Positions 16,546 through 26,001 of a stretch of 64,000 nucleotides of DNA are shown one piece after another. A model generated the notes under the pieces. The model had not been told where the DNA came from. It ran no database searches and worked only from the letters and a program-made list of their open reading frames with translations. The stretch's first letter is position 1. The number at the start of each line of letters is the position of its first letter. The position numbers and the translations under genes were made by a program. The DNA comes from Bovifimicola ammoniilytica. GTDB lineage: Bacteria; Bacillota; Clostridia; Lachnospirales; Lachnospiraceae. Location of the stretch: contig NZ_JAOQJN010000008.1 of assembly GCF_025567085.1 (NCBI RefSeq), positions 62,001-126,000 of the forward strand, read 5' to 3'.

Positions 16546-17373
16546 TCACATAATCTTCTTTATCTTTGAGAATATCCCTCTCTTTATTTTCGCACTTTCC
16601 TTTCTGTGAAGCTGGCAACTCCTAATTGTTTCATCTAACTTCTTGAACCTTTCTTCCTCCTGCTTCTCACGTATATGCATAAGGTAATCCATCTCTTTAA
16701 TTACATTGTCCGATACGATTTCGCTTACCTCTTTCCCTAACATTCCCGTATTCTCCTTAAGTGCATTTGACACCACCTCGGAAATTATGGACTGGAACTG
16801 CTCTAACTTACCATTATTAGTCCGTTCTGAAATATTTCCCTGTGATCCATTATCAGTAGTCATAAGTTCACTTTTGCGTTCCCCATTGTTATAAATCTCT
16901 TCTTTATCTTTAACATTTGATAGCATACCGTTATTCGTCTTGTCTTTATCATTCACCATTACATTATTATCAATATCATTTCCTCCGTCATTCACAAATG
17001 CGTTATTAACATTATTGGCATTTCCGCCATTCCCTGTAAATGTATTATCTCCACTATCATCAACCGCTGCTTCACCATAATCTGTCAGCCTGTTAAATAA
17101 TTCTTCACGCAGCCCTTCAATGCTCTCATTTTCCCTTGTATTCATATTCGTTAATTCCGGAATCAGCATTTTAATTGCTTTAAGCTGAAACCCTCCGTCC
17201 TTCAACTCCTTAACCCTCTTGAACAACTCTATGTAATAATCGGTATAATACCTGTGTCCCATTTCATTACGCGGAATATCAATTCCTAATTCTTCTTCCC
17301 AGTATCTTAAAACGTGGGATTCTACCTCGATTAACTTTGATGCGTCTGAAATAATATATCTTTTTTCTTTCAT
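16546..17373 (-). CDS. MerR-like DNA-binding protein with Asn-rich linker
   Basis: The first 75 residues form a MerR-type winged helix: YIISDASKLIEVESHVLRYWE, then GHRYYTDYYIELFKRVKELKDGGFQLK. A low-complexity region rich in Asn, Asp and Gly (about 105-180) follows. The C-terminal part is charged and helical (QEEERFKKLDETIRSCQLHRKES), probably a coiled coil. This layout recalls RacA-like chromosome-anchoring proteins more than a metal-sensing MerR repressor, and no ligand-binding cysteines are seen. GAGGGG is 3-4 nt from the ATG. It stands upstream of the LuxR gene and downstream of dnaB, which has its own terminator. Confidence 0.65.
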   Translation of the reverse strand: MKEKRYIISDASKLIEVESHVLRYWEEELGIDIPRNEMGHRYYTDYYIELFKRVKELKDGGFQLKAIKMLIPELTNMNTRENESIEGLREELFNRLTDYGEAAVDDSGDNTFTGNGGNANNVNNAFVNDGGNDIDNNVMVNDKDKTNNGMLSNVKDKEEIYNNGERKSELMTTDNGSQGNISERTNNGKLEQFQSIISEVVSNALKENTGMLGKEVSEIVSDNVIKEMDYLMHIREKQEEERFKKLDETIRSCQLHRKESAKIKRGIFSKIKKIM

Positions 17374-17441
17374 AATCCCCTCATTTCTGTGTAGCCTTAT
17401 ACACTATTTGTATATTTTCGAGTTATAAAATCTTTTATTCG

Positions 17442-17484
17442 AAAAAAATATACCACATTAAAGACAACTTCTTCAATGTGGTAT
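17442..17484 (-). terminator. Terminator of dnaB operon
   Basis: On the minus strand ATACCACATT pairs with AATGTGGTAT, followed by ATTTTTTTC. It lies about 10 bp after the dnaB stop. Confidence 0.85.
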
Positions 17485-17493
17485 TCATTGTTT

Positions 17494-18831
17494 TTATGAT
17501 TTTTTCGCATCGTAATTGACGAATTTTGTATAATTAGGCAACCATAACAGCTCAACTGTTCCTATAGGGCCATTTCTCTGCTTGGCAATAATTACTTCAG
17601 CAATACCCTTTTTCTCGCTTTCTTTATTATAATAATCATCTCTATATAGGAACATAACCATATCGGCATCCTGTTCGATTGCTCCAGATTCACGCAGGTC
17701 TGATAACATCGGTCTGTGATCAGGTCTGCCCTCAACTGCACGGCTTAGCTGTGACAAAGCCACAACAGGCACATCTAACTCTCTTGCAAGAGCCTTAAGA
17801 GAACGTGATATTTCCGATATCTCCTGCTGCCTGCTTTCCTGCTTTCCACCCGCTGTCATAAGCTGCAGGTAGTCGATTATAATTATTCCCAAATCATGCT
17901 CTAGCTTATATTTTCTGCATTTAGAACGGAGTTCTCCAATCGAAATACTTGGCGTATCATCGATAATCAGATTAGAATTACCAATTATGTTGGCACTCTC
18001 TATAAGTCTCTCCCAATCGGAATCATCTAAATCTCCAGTCCTCAACTTCTGCGCATCAACCTTTGATTCAAGTGCGAACAGACGGTTTACCAACTGCTCC
18101 TTTGACATTTCAAGACTGAATATGGCTACTGTCTTATTCTTCTTAAATGCCATATAATCTGCTATATTTAATTCAAATGCCGTCTTACCCATAGCAGGTC
18201 TGGCAGCTATCAATATTAAATCTGACTCATGAAAACCAGATGTCATATAATCAAGGTCTGTAAAACCTGTTGGTATTCCGGTAACACGACCTTTATTCTT
18301 AGATACAACCTCGATTTTCTCCATCGCATTAATTACAACCTGTCTGATTGGTACATAATCCCCGCCATCTTTAGCCTGTAATATTCCAAATACTTTTTTC
18401 TCTGTTTCATCTAGGATATTATCTAATTTCTCTTTACCAACATAACAGGTATTTGCAATATCTTCATTTATCTTAATAAGCTTTCTTAAAGTCGATTTCT
18501 CTTTGACAATCTTTGCATAATATTTGACATTTGCAGAAGTCGGTACTGCTGCTAATAGATCTCTTATGAATTCAATACTGCTAAGTTCAGCCGGTACGTC
18601 CATCTGGCTTAATTTATCCTGCAATGTAATTATGTCAATAGGTTTGCCTGCGGTAAATAATTCGACCATTGCCTGAAATAATATTCCATACTGATTCCCA
18701 TAGAAATCTTCTGCCGTAAGAATCTCACTCGCTGCCATAACAGCATCAGAATCCATTATCATCGAACCGATTACTGACTGTTCTGCCTCAACACTATGCG
18801 GTAACGTTCTTCTTATAAGTGCCTCGTCCAC
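17494..18831 (-). CDS. dnaB: Replicative DNA helicase DnaB
   Basis: The 445-residue protein has the DnaB N-terminal domain (PHSVEAEQSVIGSMI at about 11-25) and the RecA-like helicase domain. The Walker A is ARPAMGKTAF, the B-motif region is LGIIIIDYLQLM, and SQLSRAVEGR and FLYRDDYYN are also present. It is the hexameric replicative helicase at the fork. The start is GTG with AAAGAGG 6 nt upstream. It follows rplI by 14 bp in a gdpP-rplI-dnaB operon, an order common in Firmicutes. Confidence 0.97.
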   Translation of the reverse strand: MDEALIRRTLPHSVEAEQSVIGSMIMDSDAVMAASEILTAEDFYGNQYGILFQAMVELFTAGKPIDIITLQDKLSQMDVPAELSSIEFIRDLLAAVPTSANVKYYAKIVKEKSTLRKLIKINEDIANTCYVGKEKLDNILDETEKKVFGILQAKDGGDYVPIRQVVINAMEKIEVVSKNKGRVTGIPTGFTDLDYMTSGFHESDLILIAARPAMGKTAFELNIADYMAFKKNKTVAIFSLEMSKEQLVNRLFALESKVDAQKLRTGDLDDSDWERLIESANIIGNSNLIIDDTPSISIGELRSKCRKYKLEHDLGIIIIDYLQLMTAGGKQESRQQEISEISRSLKALARELDVPVVALSQLSRAVEGRPDHRPMLSDLRESGAIEQDADMVMFLYRDDYYNKESEKKGIAEVIIAKQRNGPIGTVELLWLPNYTKFVNYDAKKS

Positions 18832-18845
18832 AATTTACCTCTTTC

Positions 18846-19292
18846 TTAAATCTCTTTAACCTTAACAGCTAATTCACCTGTTACTTCAGGATGGAGTTTT
18901 ATCTTAACGATATGTGTTCCTAATGATTTAATAGGTTCTTCTATATGAAGTTTCTTCTTGTCAATATCCATATTTAACTGGTCCTTGATAGCCTGCGCAA
19001 TCTCTTTACCTGAAATAGAACCAAATGTCTTGCCACCTGCTCCCGTCTTTATAGACACAGTTACCGATGCTTCTTTTAATTCTTCAGCTAATTTCTTAGC
19101 TTCCTCTAATTTTTCTTTTGCAATCTTGGCATTATTTGCATTCTGTAATTTAAGATTGTTAAGGTTTATACTTGTTGCCTCGATTGCTAAATTCTTTCTA
19201 AACAGGCAATTTCTTGCATAACCCTCATTTACTTTTATAACTTCACCTTTTTTGCCTAATTTAGGTACATTTTCTAATAAAATAACTTCCAT
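18846..19292 (-). CDS. rplI: 50S ribosomal protein L9
   Basis: The 148-residue protein begins MEVILLENVPKLGKKGEV, the standard L9 N-terminus. The signature GYARNCLFRKNLA, a long charged helix and the C-terminal domain with GKTFGSIS follow. I start at ATG 19292, which has GGAGG 9 nt upstream. A longer frame to 19409 would add about 39 residues unlike any L9 and overlap gdpP, so it is not used. Middle gene of gdpP-rplI-dnaB. Confidence 0.96.
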   Translation of the reverse strand: MEVILLENVPKLGKKGEVIKVNEGYARNCLFRKNLAIEATSINLNNLKLQNANNAKIAKEKLEEAKKLAEELKEASVTVSIKTGAGGKTFGSISGKEIAQAIKDQLNMDIDKKKLHIEEPIKSLGTHIVKIKLHPEVTGELAVKVKEI

Positions 19293-19347
19293 TATGTTTT
19301 GCCTCCTGTCATTATAGTCTATATTCTGATAATAGTATAAATCAGCT

Positions 19348-21537
19348 TTAAATTTCTTTCTCCTCCTGCATCTTCGTAACAACTTCTTTGAGTATATTCT
19401 TAGCTTCACTTATCGATACATTTTCAAGCTGTGTTCCTGCGGTATCTAAGTGACCGCCACCACCTAATCTTTCCATTATAAGCTGTACATTTAAGTCTCC
19501 CATTGATCGGGCACTTACATATACCTTATTATTATGTTCAGTCAGAACAAATGTTGCCCTGATGCCTCTTATATTCAATAATTCATTTGCAATCTGTGCC
19601 CCCAGCACTGTAGGACTTTCTATACCCTCTGACGGACACACTGCCATAGCATATACATCATTGAATGTCTCCGCTGAACCAATTGCCTTAGCTTTAGCTT
19701 TATAATCATCGAAAGAATCTCTGAATAATTTTCTCACTCTTGTCACATCTGCACCGCATTTTCTTAAGAATGCTGCTGCCTCAAATGTTCTGACACCTGT
19801 CTTATTAGCGAAATTATTAGTATCAATCATAATTCCACCGTACATTGCATCAGCCTCAACAGGTCTGATTTTAATTCCGTCATAGAAATACTGTAATATC
19901 TCTGCAACCATCTCAGATGCCGATGAAGCATAAGGTTCAATATATGAAAGTGATGCATTTTCAATGGTATCGCTGCTTCTTCTGTGGTGGTCTAATACGA
20001 CGATGTCCTTACTCTTTGATAATATCTCAGGGCATTCCACATAGCTTGGTCTGCTGACATCAACTACTACAATAGCTGTGGCATTATCCACAATCTCCAT
20101 GGCATCTTCACTCTTAATAAACATATCTTCATCATATTCATCACTTTCTAAGAACAAATCAAGCATTGGTCTTATCGATGATGTTACTTCATTTATAATG
20201 ATATGTGCAGGTTTATTAATAGCCTGTGTAGCTCTGTAGATACCGATTGCCGAACCTAAGGAATCTATGTCACCTATCTTATGTCCCATAATAAGGACCT
20301 TGTCCTTTGTCTCTAATAATTCTCTTAATGCGTGGGCCTTAACTCTTGCCTTAACTCTGGTATTCTTCTCAACCTGCTTAGATTTACCTCCATAGAAATA
20401 AATCTTCTCGCCGTCTTTAACAACAGCCTGGTCACCACCTCGTCCAAGTGCTAAATCTATGGCAACTCTCGAATATTCACAGTTCTGTGCATATTCCTCA
20501 CCATTTACACCGAGACCGATACTTATGGTAACAGCCATCTCATTACCGATATTTACTGCTTTAACTTCGTCTAAGATTGAGAACTTATTACTCTGTAATA
20601 CAGAGACATATTTCTGCTTAATTATTATGAAATATTTATCTTTCTCAAGCTTTTTGATAACCGCATCATATGCTGAAAAATATTTATTAATCTTTCTGTC
20701 TATCAATGCAATAAGTAATGAACGTCTTACGTCCTCTACACTTTCTAATGCATCATCATAATTATCGATATAGATTAATCCTGCAACCATCTTCTGCTCG
20801 ATATTCTCTTTAGTCAGACGTTTAATCTCTGTCTCGTCAAAGAGATATATGGCTACGAGATAATCCTCATCTTCTCTGTTCTCTGAGCTAAAATCTTCAT
20901 CGACATTGATTCTGTTGAACTCCACTCTGTAGGTTCTTGCATTATATGTCATATAAGAAAATGGTTTCTCTTTCTCATCTTCCTTAAATTCCAACGAATC
21001 TTTAGTAATCTCCGGAAATACCTCTGAAATATTCTTAAAACTGCTGCCCCCACAGATTTCATTCAAGGCTGTATTGCCCCATAGAAATTTACCATTTTTA
21101 TCAACTAATCCATATGGAAGCTCTAATCCTTTAATCAGTTTCTTCTGCACCTGGGTATAATCCATTGCAAAATCAACTAATTCCTGCAAATATCTGTTTC
21201 TGCCATAATAAAAGAAACCAATGGAAAAAATAAGATAAAATGTTACCACAATGCTCAATACGAAACCTGCCTGTATATCATCAGAATATGTCCATATAAC
21301 CACAGGCAATAATAAAATTGCGAAATACATAGGCAATTTGAAATAGAAAGCTGTATGCCCATGCAATCTGCTATGCATAAGGTTCTTTCTGTTTCTTTTC
21401 TTCTTATTTTTCGTCTTCTCCACGTTCTTACCATCTGTATTTTTGCCAGTTAAATTCTGGATATCTATATTATTTCCGACAGTATTCTTATTCGTCTTAT
21501 TTTCTGTTTTTATTTTATTTTTATTATCTTCTATCAT
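19348..21537 (-). CDS. gdpP: Cyclic-di-AMP phosphodiesterase GdpP
   Basis: The 729-residue membrane protein follows the GdpP/YybT plan. A Lys/Asn-rich N-terminal tail comes first, longer than usual at about 60 residues. Two transmembrane helices (about 65-115), a PAS-like segment (130-220), a degenerate GGDEF domain (240-375) and DHH/DHHA1 phosphoesterase domains follow. Catalytic motifs are MGHKIGDIDS (about 417), VVDVSRP, the DHH motif (about 516), GGIMIDTNN and GGGGHLDTAG (about 692). It degrades c-di-AMP and so sets potassium, osmotic and wall homeostasis. Head of the operon with rplI and dnaB. Confidence 0.93.
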   Translation of the reverse strand: MIEDNKNKIKTENKTNKNTVGNNIDIQNLTGKNTDGKNVEKTKNKKKRNRKNLMHSRLHGHTAFYFKLPMYFAILLLPVVIWTYSDDIQAGFVLSIVVTFYLIFSIGFFYYGRNRYLQELVDFAMDYTQVQKKLIKGLELPYGLVDKNGKFLWGNTALNEICGGSSFKNISEVFPEITKDSLEFKEDEKEKPFSYMTYNARTYRVEFNRINVDEDFSSENREDEDYLVAIYLFDETEIKRLTKENIEQKMVAGLIYIDNYDDALESVEDVRRSLLIALIDRKINKYFSAYDAVIKKLEKDKYFIIIKQKYVSVLQSNKFSILDEVKAVNIGNEMAVTISIGLGVNGEEYAQNCEYSRVAIDLALGRGGDQAVVKDGEKIYFYGGKSKQVEKNTRVKARVKAHALRELLETKDKVLIMGHKIGDIDSLGSAIGIYRATQAINKPAHIIINEVTSSIRPMLDLFLESDEYDEDMFIKSEDAMEIVDNATAIVVVDVSRPSYVECPEILSKSKDIVVLDHHRRSSDTIENASLSYIEPYASSASEMVAEILQYFYDGIKIRPVEADAMYGGIMIDTNNFANKTGVRTFEAAAFLRKCGADVTRVRKLFRDSFDDYKAKAKAIGSAETFNDVYAMAVCPSEGIESPTVLGAQIANELLNIRGIRATFVLTEHNNKVYVSARSMGDLNVQLIMERLGGGGHLDTAGTQLENVSISEAKNILKEVVTKMQEEKEI

Positions 21538-21698
21538 ATAATCACCATAGTTCTAAGATTTCACTTAAAAGTAATATATATCATATATCCATATCTGCAT
21601 ATATTTTAAAATGTCACTTACTGTTTTATCTCATTCCATATCTGCTAATGCTATGTGGAACATTATAACATTTATTATATAAATAATCAAATTCTCAT

Positions 21699-22541
21699 TT
21701 ACTCATTTATACATTCTCTATAAATGTCACGCTTGCTTACGCCTCTGTCCTTAGCCACCCTTTTCATAGCTTCCTTCTTATCAATTCCCTGATCCAGATA
21801 ATATTCCATATGTTCATTAATTGACAAACTTTCCCATTCTTTCTGCTTCTCTTCTGTCTTTTCCTTAAAGGTCTTGCCCTCAATAACTAAGACATATTCA
21901 CCTCTTGGTTCTTTTGTTTTATATTCACTGATTAATGAACCTATAGTCGTCTGGTGAGCCTCTTCATATTTCTTGGTAAGCTCTCTGCACTGGGTAATCT
22001 TTCTGTCTCCTAATACACTTTCTAATTCCTTAAGTGTCTGCACCAGATGATGTGGTGCTTCATATATAATCATAGTTCTTGTCTCGTCCTTAAGTTCTTC
22101 TAAGACCTGCTGTCTTTCTTTCTTATCACTTGGCAAAAATGCCTCAAATGCAAATCTTCTCGTCTTAAGTCCCGACATGGTGAGTGCCGTAATACATGCT
22201 GCCGGACCAGGCAATGATGAAACCTCTATTCCCACTTCAAAGCACTGCCTTACCAGTTCTTCTCCCGGATCCGATATTCCTGGAGTTCCCGCATCTGTTA
22301 TTACCGCAATATTTTTGCCCTCCTGCATCAGATTAACGAGATATTTTGCCTTATCAACTTTATTATATTCATGATAACTTGTCATCGGAGTCTGAATCTC
22401 AAAATGGTTTAATAATTTAATACTGTGCCTTGTATCTTCAGCAGCTATTAAATCGACCTCTTTAAGAGTCTTTAATACCCTGAAAGTTATGTCCTCTAAA
22501 TTCCCTATTGGTGTTGCACATAAAAATAATTTGCCACTCAC
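21699..22541 (-). CDS. rsmI: 16S rRNA (cytidine-1402-2'-O)-methyltransferase
   Basis: The 280-residue protein has the RsmI/tetrapyrrole-methylase fold with CATPIGNLEDIT near the N-terminus, IAAEDTRHS, VITDAGTPGISDPGEELV and SLPGPAA. It methylates the ribose of C1402 in 16S rRNA. The start is GTG with AAGGAGG 7 nt upstream. It is the last gene of the yaaO-to-rsmI cluster. An imperfect dyad (about 21640-21665) downstream may end the transcript. Confidence 0.95.
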   Translation of the reverse strand: MSGKLFLCATPIGNLEDITFRVLKTLKEVDLIAAEDTRHSIKLLNHFEIQTPMTSYHEYNKVDKAKYLVNLMQEGKNIAVITDAGTPGISDPGEELVRQCFEVGIEVSSLPGPAACITALTMSGLKTRRFAFEAFLPSDKKERQQVLEELKDETRTMIIYEAPHHLVQTLKELESVLGDRKITQCRELTKKYEEAHQTTIGSLISEYKTKEPRGEYVLVIEGKTFKEKTEEKQKEWESLSINEHMEYYLDQGIDKKEAMKRVAKDRGVSKRDIYRECINE

Positions 22542-22573
22542 AACTTAGCCTCCTTTTTTATCTGAACTATCGC

Positions 22574-23311
22574 CTAAAAACCATATATTCTATGTATCTC
22601 GTCTGTATAAACTCCAGGTTCTTTGTATACAATCAACGGACTCTCGACCTTAACCATACTTTTTCCGCCACGGACACTCTCGATAAGCACCATATTTGCC
22701 TCTTTATTCTCAAACGGATATACGAACTTTATTCTTTTAGGCTCTAATTTATATTGCTTCAATGTCATAATAAGTTCTGTAAGCCTGTGTGGTCTGTGTA
22801 CCATATAGAATCTTCCACCTGGCTTTAATAATAATGCTGCCTCTCTTACCACATCATCAAGTGTGCAGAGAATCTCATGTCTGGCTATTGCCTTAGGCAT
22901 ATCAGGGTTCTTAATTCCATGATTATCATTCATATATGGTGGATTAGAGGTTACCACATCAAAGGAAGCTTTCTTGAACATCAAAGAAGCTTCCTTAATA
23001 TCACCCTCCACTATGTCTATTTTATCCTGGAGATTATTATATTTCACGCTGCGCCCCGCCATATCTGCACTCTCGCTTTGTATCTCAAGCCCTGTAAAAT
23101 GTCTGCCATTACTTTTAGCTTCTAACAGAATCGGAATAATACCCGTCCCTGTTCCTAAGTCAATTGCATTTTCACCCTCATTTACAATTGCAAAAGAGGA
23201 AAGTAATACAGCATCCATTCCAAAACAGAACTTGTCTTTATGCTGGATAATTTTGTAGCCATTGCGCTCTAAATCATCTAATCTTTCGCCCTCTAATAAC
23301 ACATTAGTCAT
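22574..23311 (-). CDS. trmN6: tRNA1(Val) A37 N6-methyltransferase family protein
   Basis: The 245-residue class I methyltransferase has the SAM motif AIDLGTGTGIIPILL (about 50-64) and the N6-adenine catalytic motif NPPY within SNPPYMND. It corresponds to YabB of Bacillus, next to yaaT and rsmI. Its first codons overlap the ricT stop by 8 bp, indicating coupling. The exact nucleotide target is inferred from family only. Confidence 0.9.
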   Translation of the reverse strand: MTNVLLEGERLDDLERNGYKIIQHKDKFCFGMDAVLLSSFAIVNEGENAIDLGTGTGIIPILLEAKSNGRHFTGLEIQSESADMAGRSVKYNNLQDKIDIVEGDIKEASLMFKKASFDVVTSNPPYMNDNHGIKNPDMPKAIARHEILCTLDDVVREAALLLKPGGRFYMVHRPHRLTELIMTLKQYKLEPKRIKFVYPFENKEANMVLIESVRGGKSMVKVESPLIVYKEPGVYTDEIHRIYGF

Positions 23312-24209
23312 CGATTTTTGACTTTCCTTCCTTACGTTCTAACGCTTCAAGTGCCTTTAATTCTTCATCATTAATATTTTCGGAATTATGTCTCTTTCTA
23401 CGTTTGAATTTCAAGTCTTCGGCTTTATATTCTCTTATTTCTTTCTCATCATTTACTTCAACTAATACTTTTACTAACTGTCTGAGTACACTTACTGTCT
23501 GCACCTCTCCCTTTAATCCGTCATTAGTTGTAACTGTATCGCCAATTGCAGGTAATCTGCTGTTAAGTTCTTCGTATGTCTCTTCCTCATTCTTAAGACA
23601 GCACATAAGACGTCCGCATACACCTGATATCTTAGTTGGATTGAGCGAAAGATTCTGTTCTTTAGCCATCTTTATAGATACTGGCACAAAATCTGTAAGA
23701 TATGTGCTGCAGCAAAGAGGTCGTCCACAGATACTATATCCGCCTCTTACCTTTGTCTCATCTCTTACGCCAATCTGTCTTAATTCAATTCTTGTCTTAA
23801 ATACTGCCGCTAAATCTTTAACTAATTCTCTAAAGTCAATTCTTCCATCTGCTGTGAAATAAAATAATACTTTATTATTATCAAATGTATATTCTGCATC
23901 TATAAGTTTCATTTCAAGACCATGTTTCTGAATCTTTTCCTGGCAGATTTTAAATGCATTCTTCTCTTTCTCTCTGTTCTCTTCTTCTTTTCTGTCATCT
24001 TCTTCTGTTGCAATCCTGATAACACTTTTAAGTGGTGGTGTAATCTCATCATCTGCCACTTCTCTGATTCCGAGAACAACTGAACCATATTCCACACCTC
24101 TTGCTGTCTCAACGATTACGTGCTGTCCTTTTTCAATTGCCAAATCGCCCGGTGCGAAAAAATATATCTTTCCTGTCTTCCTGAATCTGACACCAATAAC
24201 TTTTACCAT
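23304..24209 (-). CDS. ricT: PSP1-domain protein RicT (YaaT)
   Basis: The 301-residue protein has the PSP1 C-terminal domain and the two cysteine clusters of RicT: CGRPLCCSTYL and GVCGRLMCCLKNE. These bind iron-sulfur clusters in the RicAFT complex. In Bacillus that complex helps RNase Y mature mRNAs and supports Spo0A activation. The C-terminal tail is Lys/Glu-rich. It lies between holB and trmN6, as in Bacillus. The GGAG ribosome site is about 11 nt from the ATG, rather distant. Confidence 0.93.
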   Translation of the reverse strand: MVKVIGVRFRKTGKIYFFAPGDLAIEKGQHVIVETARGVEYGSVVLGIREVADDEITPPLKSVIRIATEEDDRKEEENREKEKNAFKICQEKIQKHGLEMKLIDAEYTFDNNKVLFYFTADGRIDFRELVKDLAAVFKTRIELRQIGVRDETKVRGGYSICGRPLCCSTYLTDFVPVSIKMAKEQNLSLNPTKISGVCGRLMCCLKNEEETYEELNSRLPAIGDTVTTNDGLKGEVQTVSVLRQLVKVLVEVNDEKEIREYKAEDLKFKRRKRHNSENINDEELKALEALERKEGKSKIDD

Positions 24210-24246
24210 TATTTGTTTTTCTCCATTTCTATTATCTGTCTGACCA

Positions 24247-25239
24247 TCATATATTGTCTCTTATCGTAAGGAACATCATCTCTATTGCAACATCAAAATT
24301 AACATTTGCCTTTAATCTTAATTTAGCTTTATTCATTGCTTCTAGAATATGCTCAATTCCATTATAAGAAGATTTTGCCGCATGTTTCTTTATTGTCTGT
24401 ATCTCATCTTTGAAAATAAGTTCATTTACATTCTGTGATGCCTTATATACTAACACATCTCTGAACCATAATATCATAAGGTCAATATAATCCGTAAATC
24501 TGAATTTGTATTCACTGGCTCTTTTAACAGCCGCTACGACCTCGTAAGCCTGCATATCTTTTATATATCTTAGTAACTGGATTACTTCATCTAACATTTC
24601 TGCGAAATCCTGTGACTTCGACAGTTCTATGGCTTTACCAAGATTACCTCCTGCGAATGACACCGCAATATCTGCCTGATAATCCACTACTTTTTCTTTC
24701 TCCATAAGATATTTCTTAACAACTTCTTTCTTAAGTGGCTGCATATCAAGTTTAACACATCTTGATAGTACTGTCTGTAGCAATGCAGAAATATTAGTAG
24801 TCAGCAGAATAATAACTGCATATTCAGGTGGCTCTTCTATAGTCTTAAGTATAGCATTCTGTGCAGCATTATTCATTAATTCAGCATCCTCAACTATATA
24901 TACTTTATGAGAATTACTGTATGGTTTTAACTCAACATCATTTACAAGTGTCTGTCTGATATGGTCGATAGACAATGTTGTAGGTTTATCAGGTGTAATC
25001 ATTATCAAATCAGGATTATTGTCTGTAAGCGCCTGTACACACGAATGGCATTTCATACATGGAACTGTACCTTTTTCTTCACATAACAGGGTCATTGCAA
25101 ATGCTTTTGCAACCGTACGCTTTCCCATACCTTTTTCACCATTAATTATATATGCGTGTGAAATCTTATTATTCTCTATTGCTTTCTTGAAATGTTCAAC
25201 AATGTGTTCATTTCCTAAAATATCTTCTAATCCTGCCAT
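24247..25239 (-). CDS. holB: DNA polymerase III delta' subunit
   Basis: The 330-residue protein is a clamp-loader AAA+ subunit. It has a P-loop-like GEKGMGKRT (about 33-41), a zinc module with four cysteines (CEEKGTVPCMKCHSC), the sensor region VYIVEDAELMNNAAQNAILK, and LLTTNISALLQTVLSRC, with an SRC motif. It helps load the beta clamp. AGGAGG precedes the ATG. Upstream 25251-25324 holds an 8-bp inverted repeat TGTCTGAG/CTCAGACA of unknown role. Confidence 0.93.
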   Translation of the reverse strand: MAGLEDILGNEHIVEHFKKAIENNKISHAYIINGEKGMGKRTVAKAFAMTLLCEEKGTVPCMKCHSCVQALTDNNPDLIMITPDKPTTLSIDHIRQTLVNDVELKPYSNSHKVYIVEDAELMNNAAQNAILKTIEEPPEYAVIILLTTNISALLQTVLSRCVKLDMQPLKKEVVKKYLMEKEKVVDYQADIAVSFAGGNLGKAIELSKSQDFAEMLDEVIQLLRYIKDMQAYEVVAAVKRASEYKFRFTDYIDLMILWFRDVLVYKASQNVNELIFKDEIQTIKKHAAKSSYNGIEHILEAMNKAKLRLKANVNFDVAIEMMFLTIRDNI

Positions 25240-25371
25240 AGTCTACCTCCTGTCTGAGCAATCTTTCTCAAATAATCTTTTTCGCAAAACAAAATCTGAA
25301 ATTTTATTTGCAATTTCTCAGACATTTACGTCCTGGGAACAAAGATTAATATGCCTAAGCAAACCTTTGAC

Positions 25372-25812
25372 TTATGTTATAATATCTAACAACAGACCTC
25401 TTATTTCTCCTACCAGATTAAGAATCTTAAGATTGTCTTTCTCCTCTTTAAGAAGTTCTTCGGCAAGTTTATCAAGGTTCTCATCAACTAACCTGATTAT
25501 GCCATATACACGATGTCTGCCTCTTTTATCTAAAAAGTTCTCTCTTGAAAATTCATGTGAACGATATACAACTTCATTAATGAAATCTTTAATAAGCTGT
25601 CGGTATTTTCTCATATCCCTGACATCAGTGTGTTTCGACAACTTCTTGCCCTGCTCTGATATCTCATTCATAAGTGCAACTACTTTTTCCTGAAAACCCG
25701 CTTCTTCGATATTGCTTGCAAGTATAAATTTAAAATTACCATCTGTCTCCTGTACATGACTTGTGTTCTGAACCGGAGCCGATTTAAGTATTTCATTAAC
25801 TTTTATCTCCAT
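25372..25812 (-). CDS. yaaR: YaaR-family (DUF327) protein
   Basis: The 146-residue helical protein matches DUF327: a variable N-terminus, then KFILASNIEEAGFQEKVVALMNEI, DMRKYRQLIKDFINEVV, and a DKRGRHRVYGIIRLVDENLDKLAEELL-type segment. Function is unknown even in Bacillus, where it precedes holB as here. I start at ATG 25812 (GGAG 7 nt upstream) rather than the upstream TTG. The yaaQ gene that normally precedes it is absent. Confidence 0.88.
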   Translation of the reverse strand: MEIKVNEILKSAPVQNTSHVQETDGNFKFILASNIEEAGFQEKVVALMNEISEQGKKLSKHTDVRDMRKYRQLIKDFINEVVYRSHEFSRENFLDKRGRHRVYGIIRLVDENLDKLAEELLKEEKDNLKILNLVGEIRGLLLDIIT

Positions 25813-25902
25813 AAACATTCTCCATTCCAAAGTGAAGTGTTACTTATCTCTATATCTGATATATTATCACATTTTGGAGTGATAGTAAACTATTGCTTTT
25901 TC

Positions 25903-26001
25903 CTCATTATCTACCACTTATGCACAAATAAAACACTGTTTTATCTCATTATCTACCACTTATACGCTAATATACTACTGCTTTAGTCTCATTATCTCGC
26001 C
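25903..26001. repeat. Three direct repeats at the 3' end of the gmk-like gene
   Basis: CTCATTATCTACCACTTAT occurs at 25903-25921 and 25945-25963. A shorter copy, CTCATTATCTCGCC, lies at 25988-26001, inside the last codons of the gmk-like gene. Spacing is 42-43 bp. It looks like tandem duplication of the gene's tail. Confidence 0.7.

Noticed and set aside
19293..19409. A longer N-terminus for ribosomal protein L9
   Set aside because: The added residues are unlike L9 and overlap gdpP; the ATG at 19292 has a proper ribosome site and the standard L9 start.
25903..26001. CRISPR-like array
   Set aside because: Only three imperfect units are present, one within a coding end, and the spacers are themselves similar; no cas genes are nearby.
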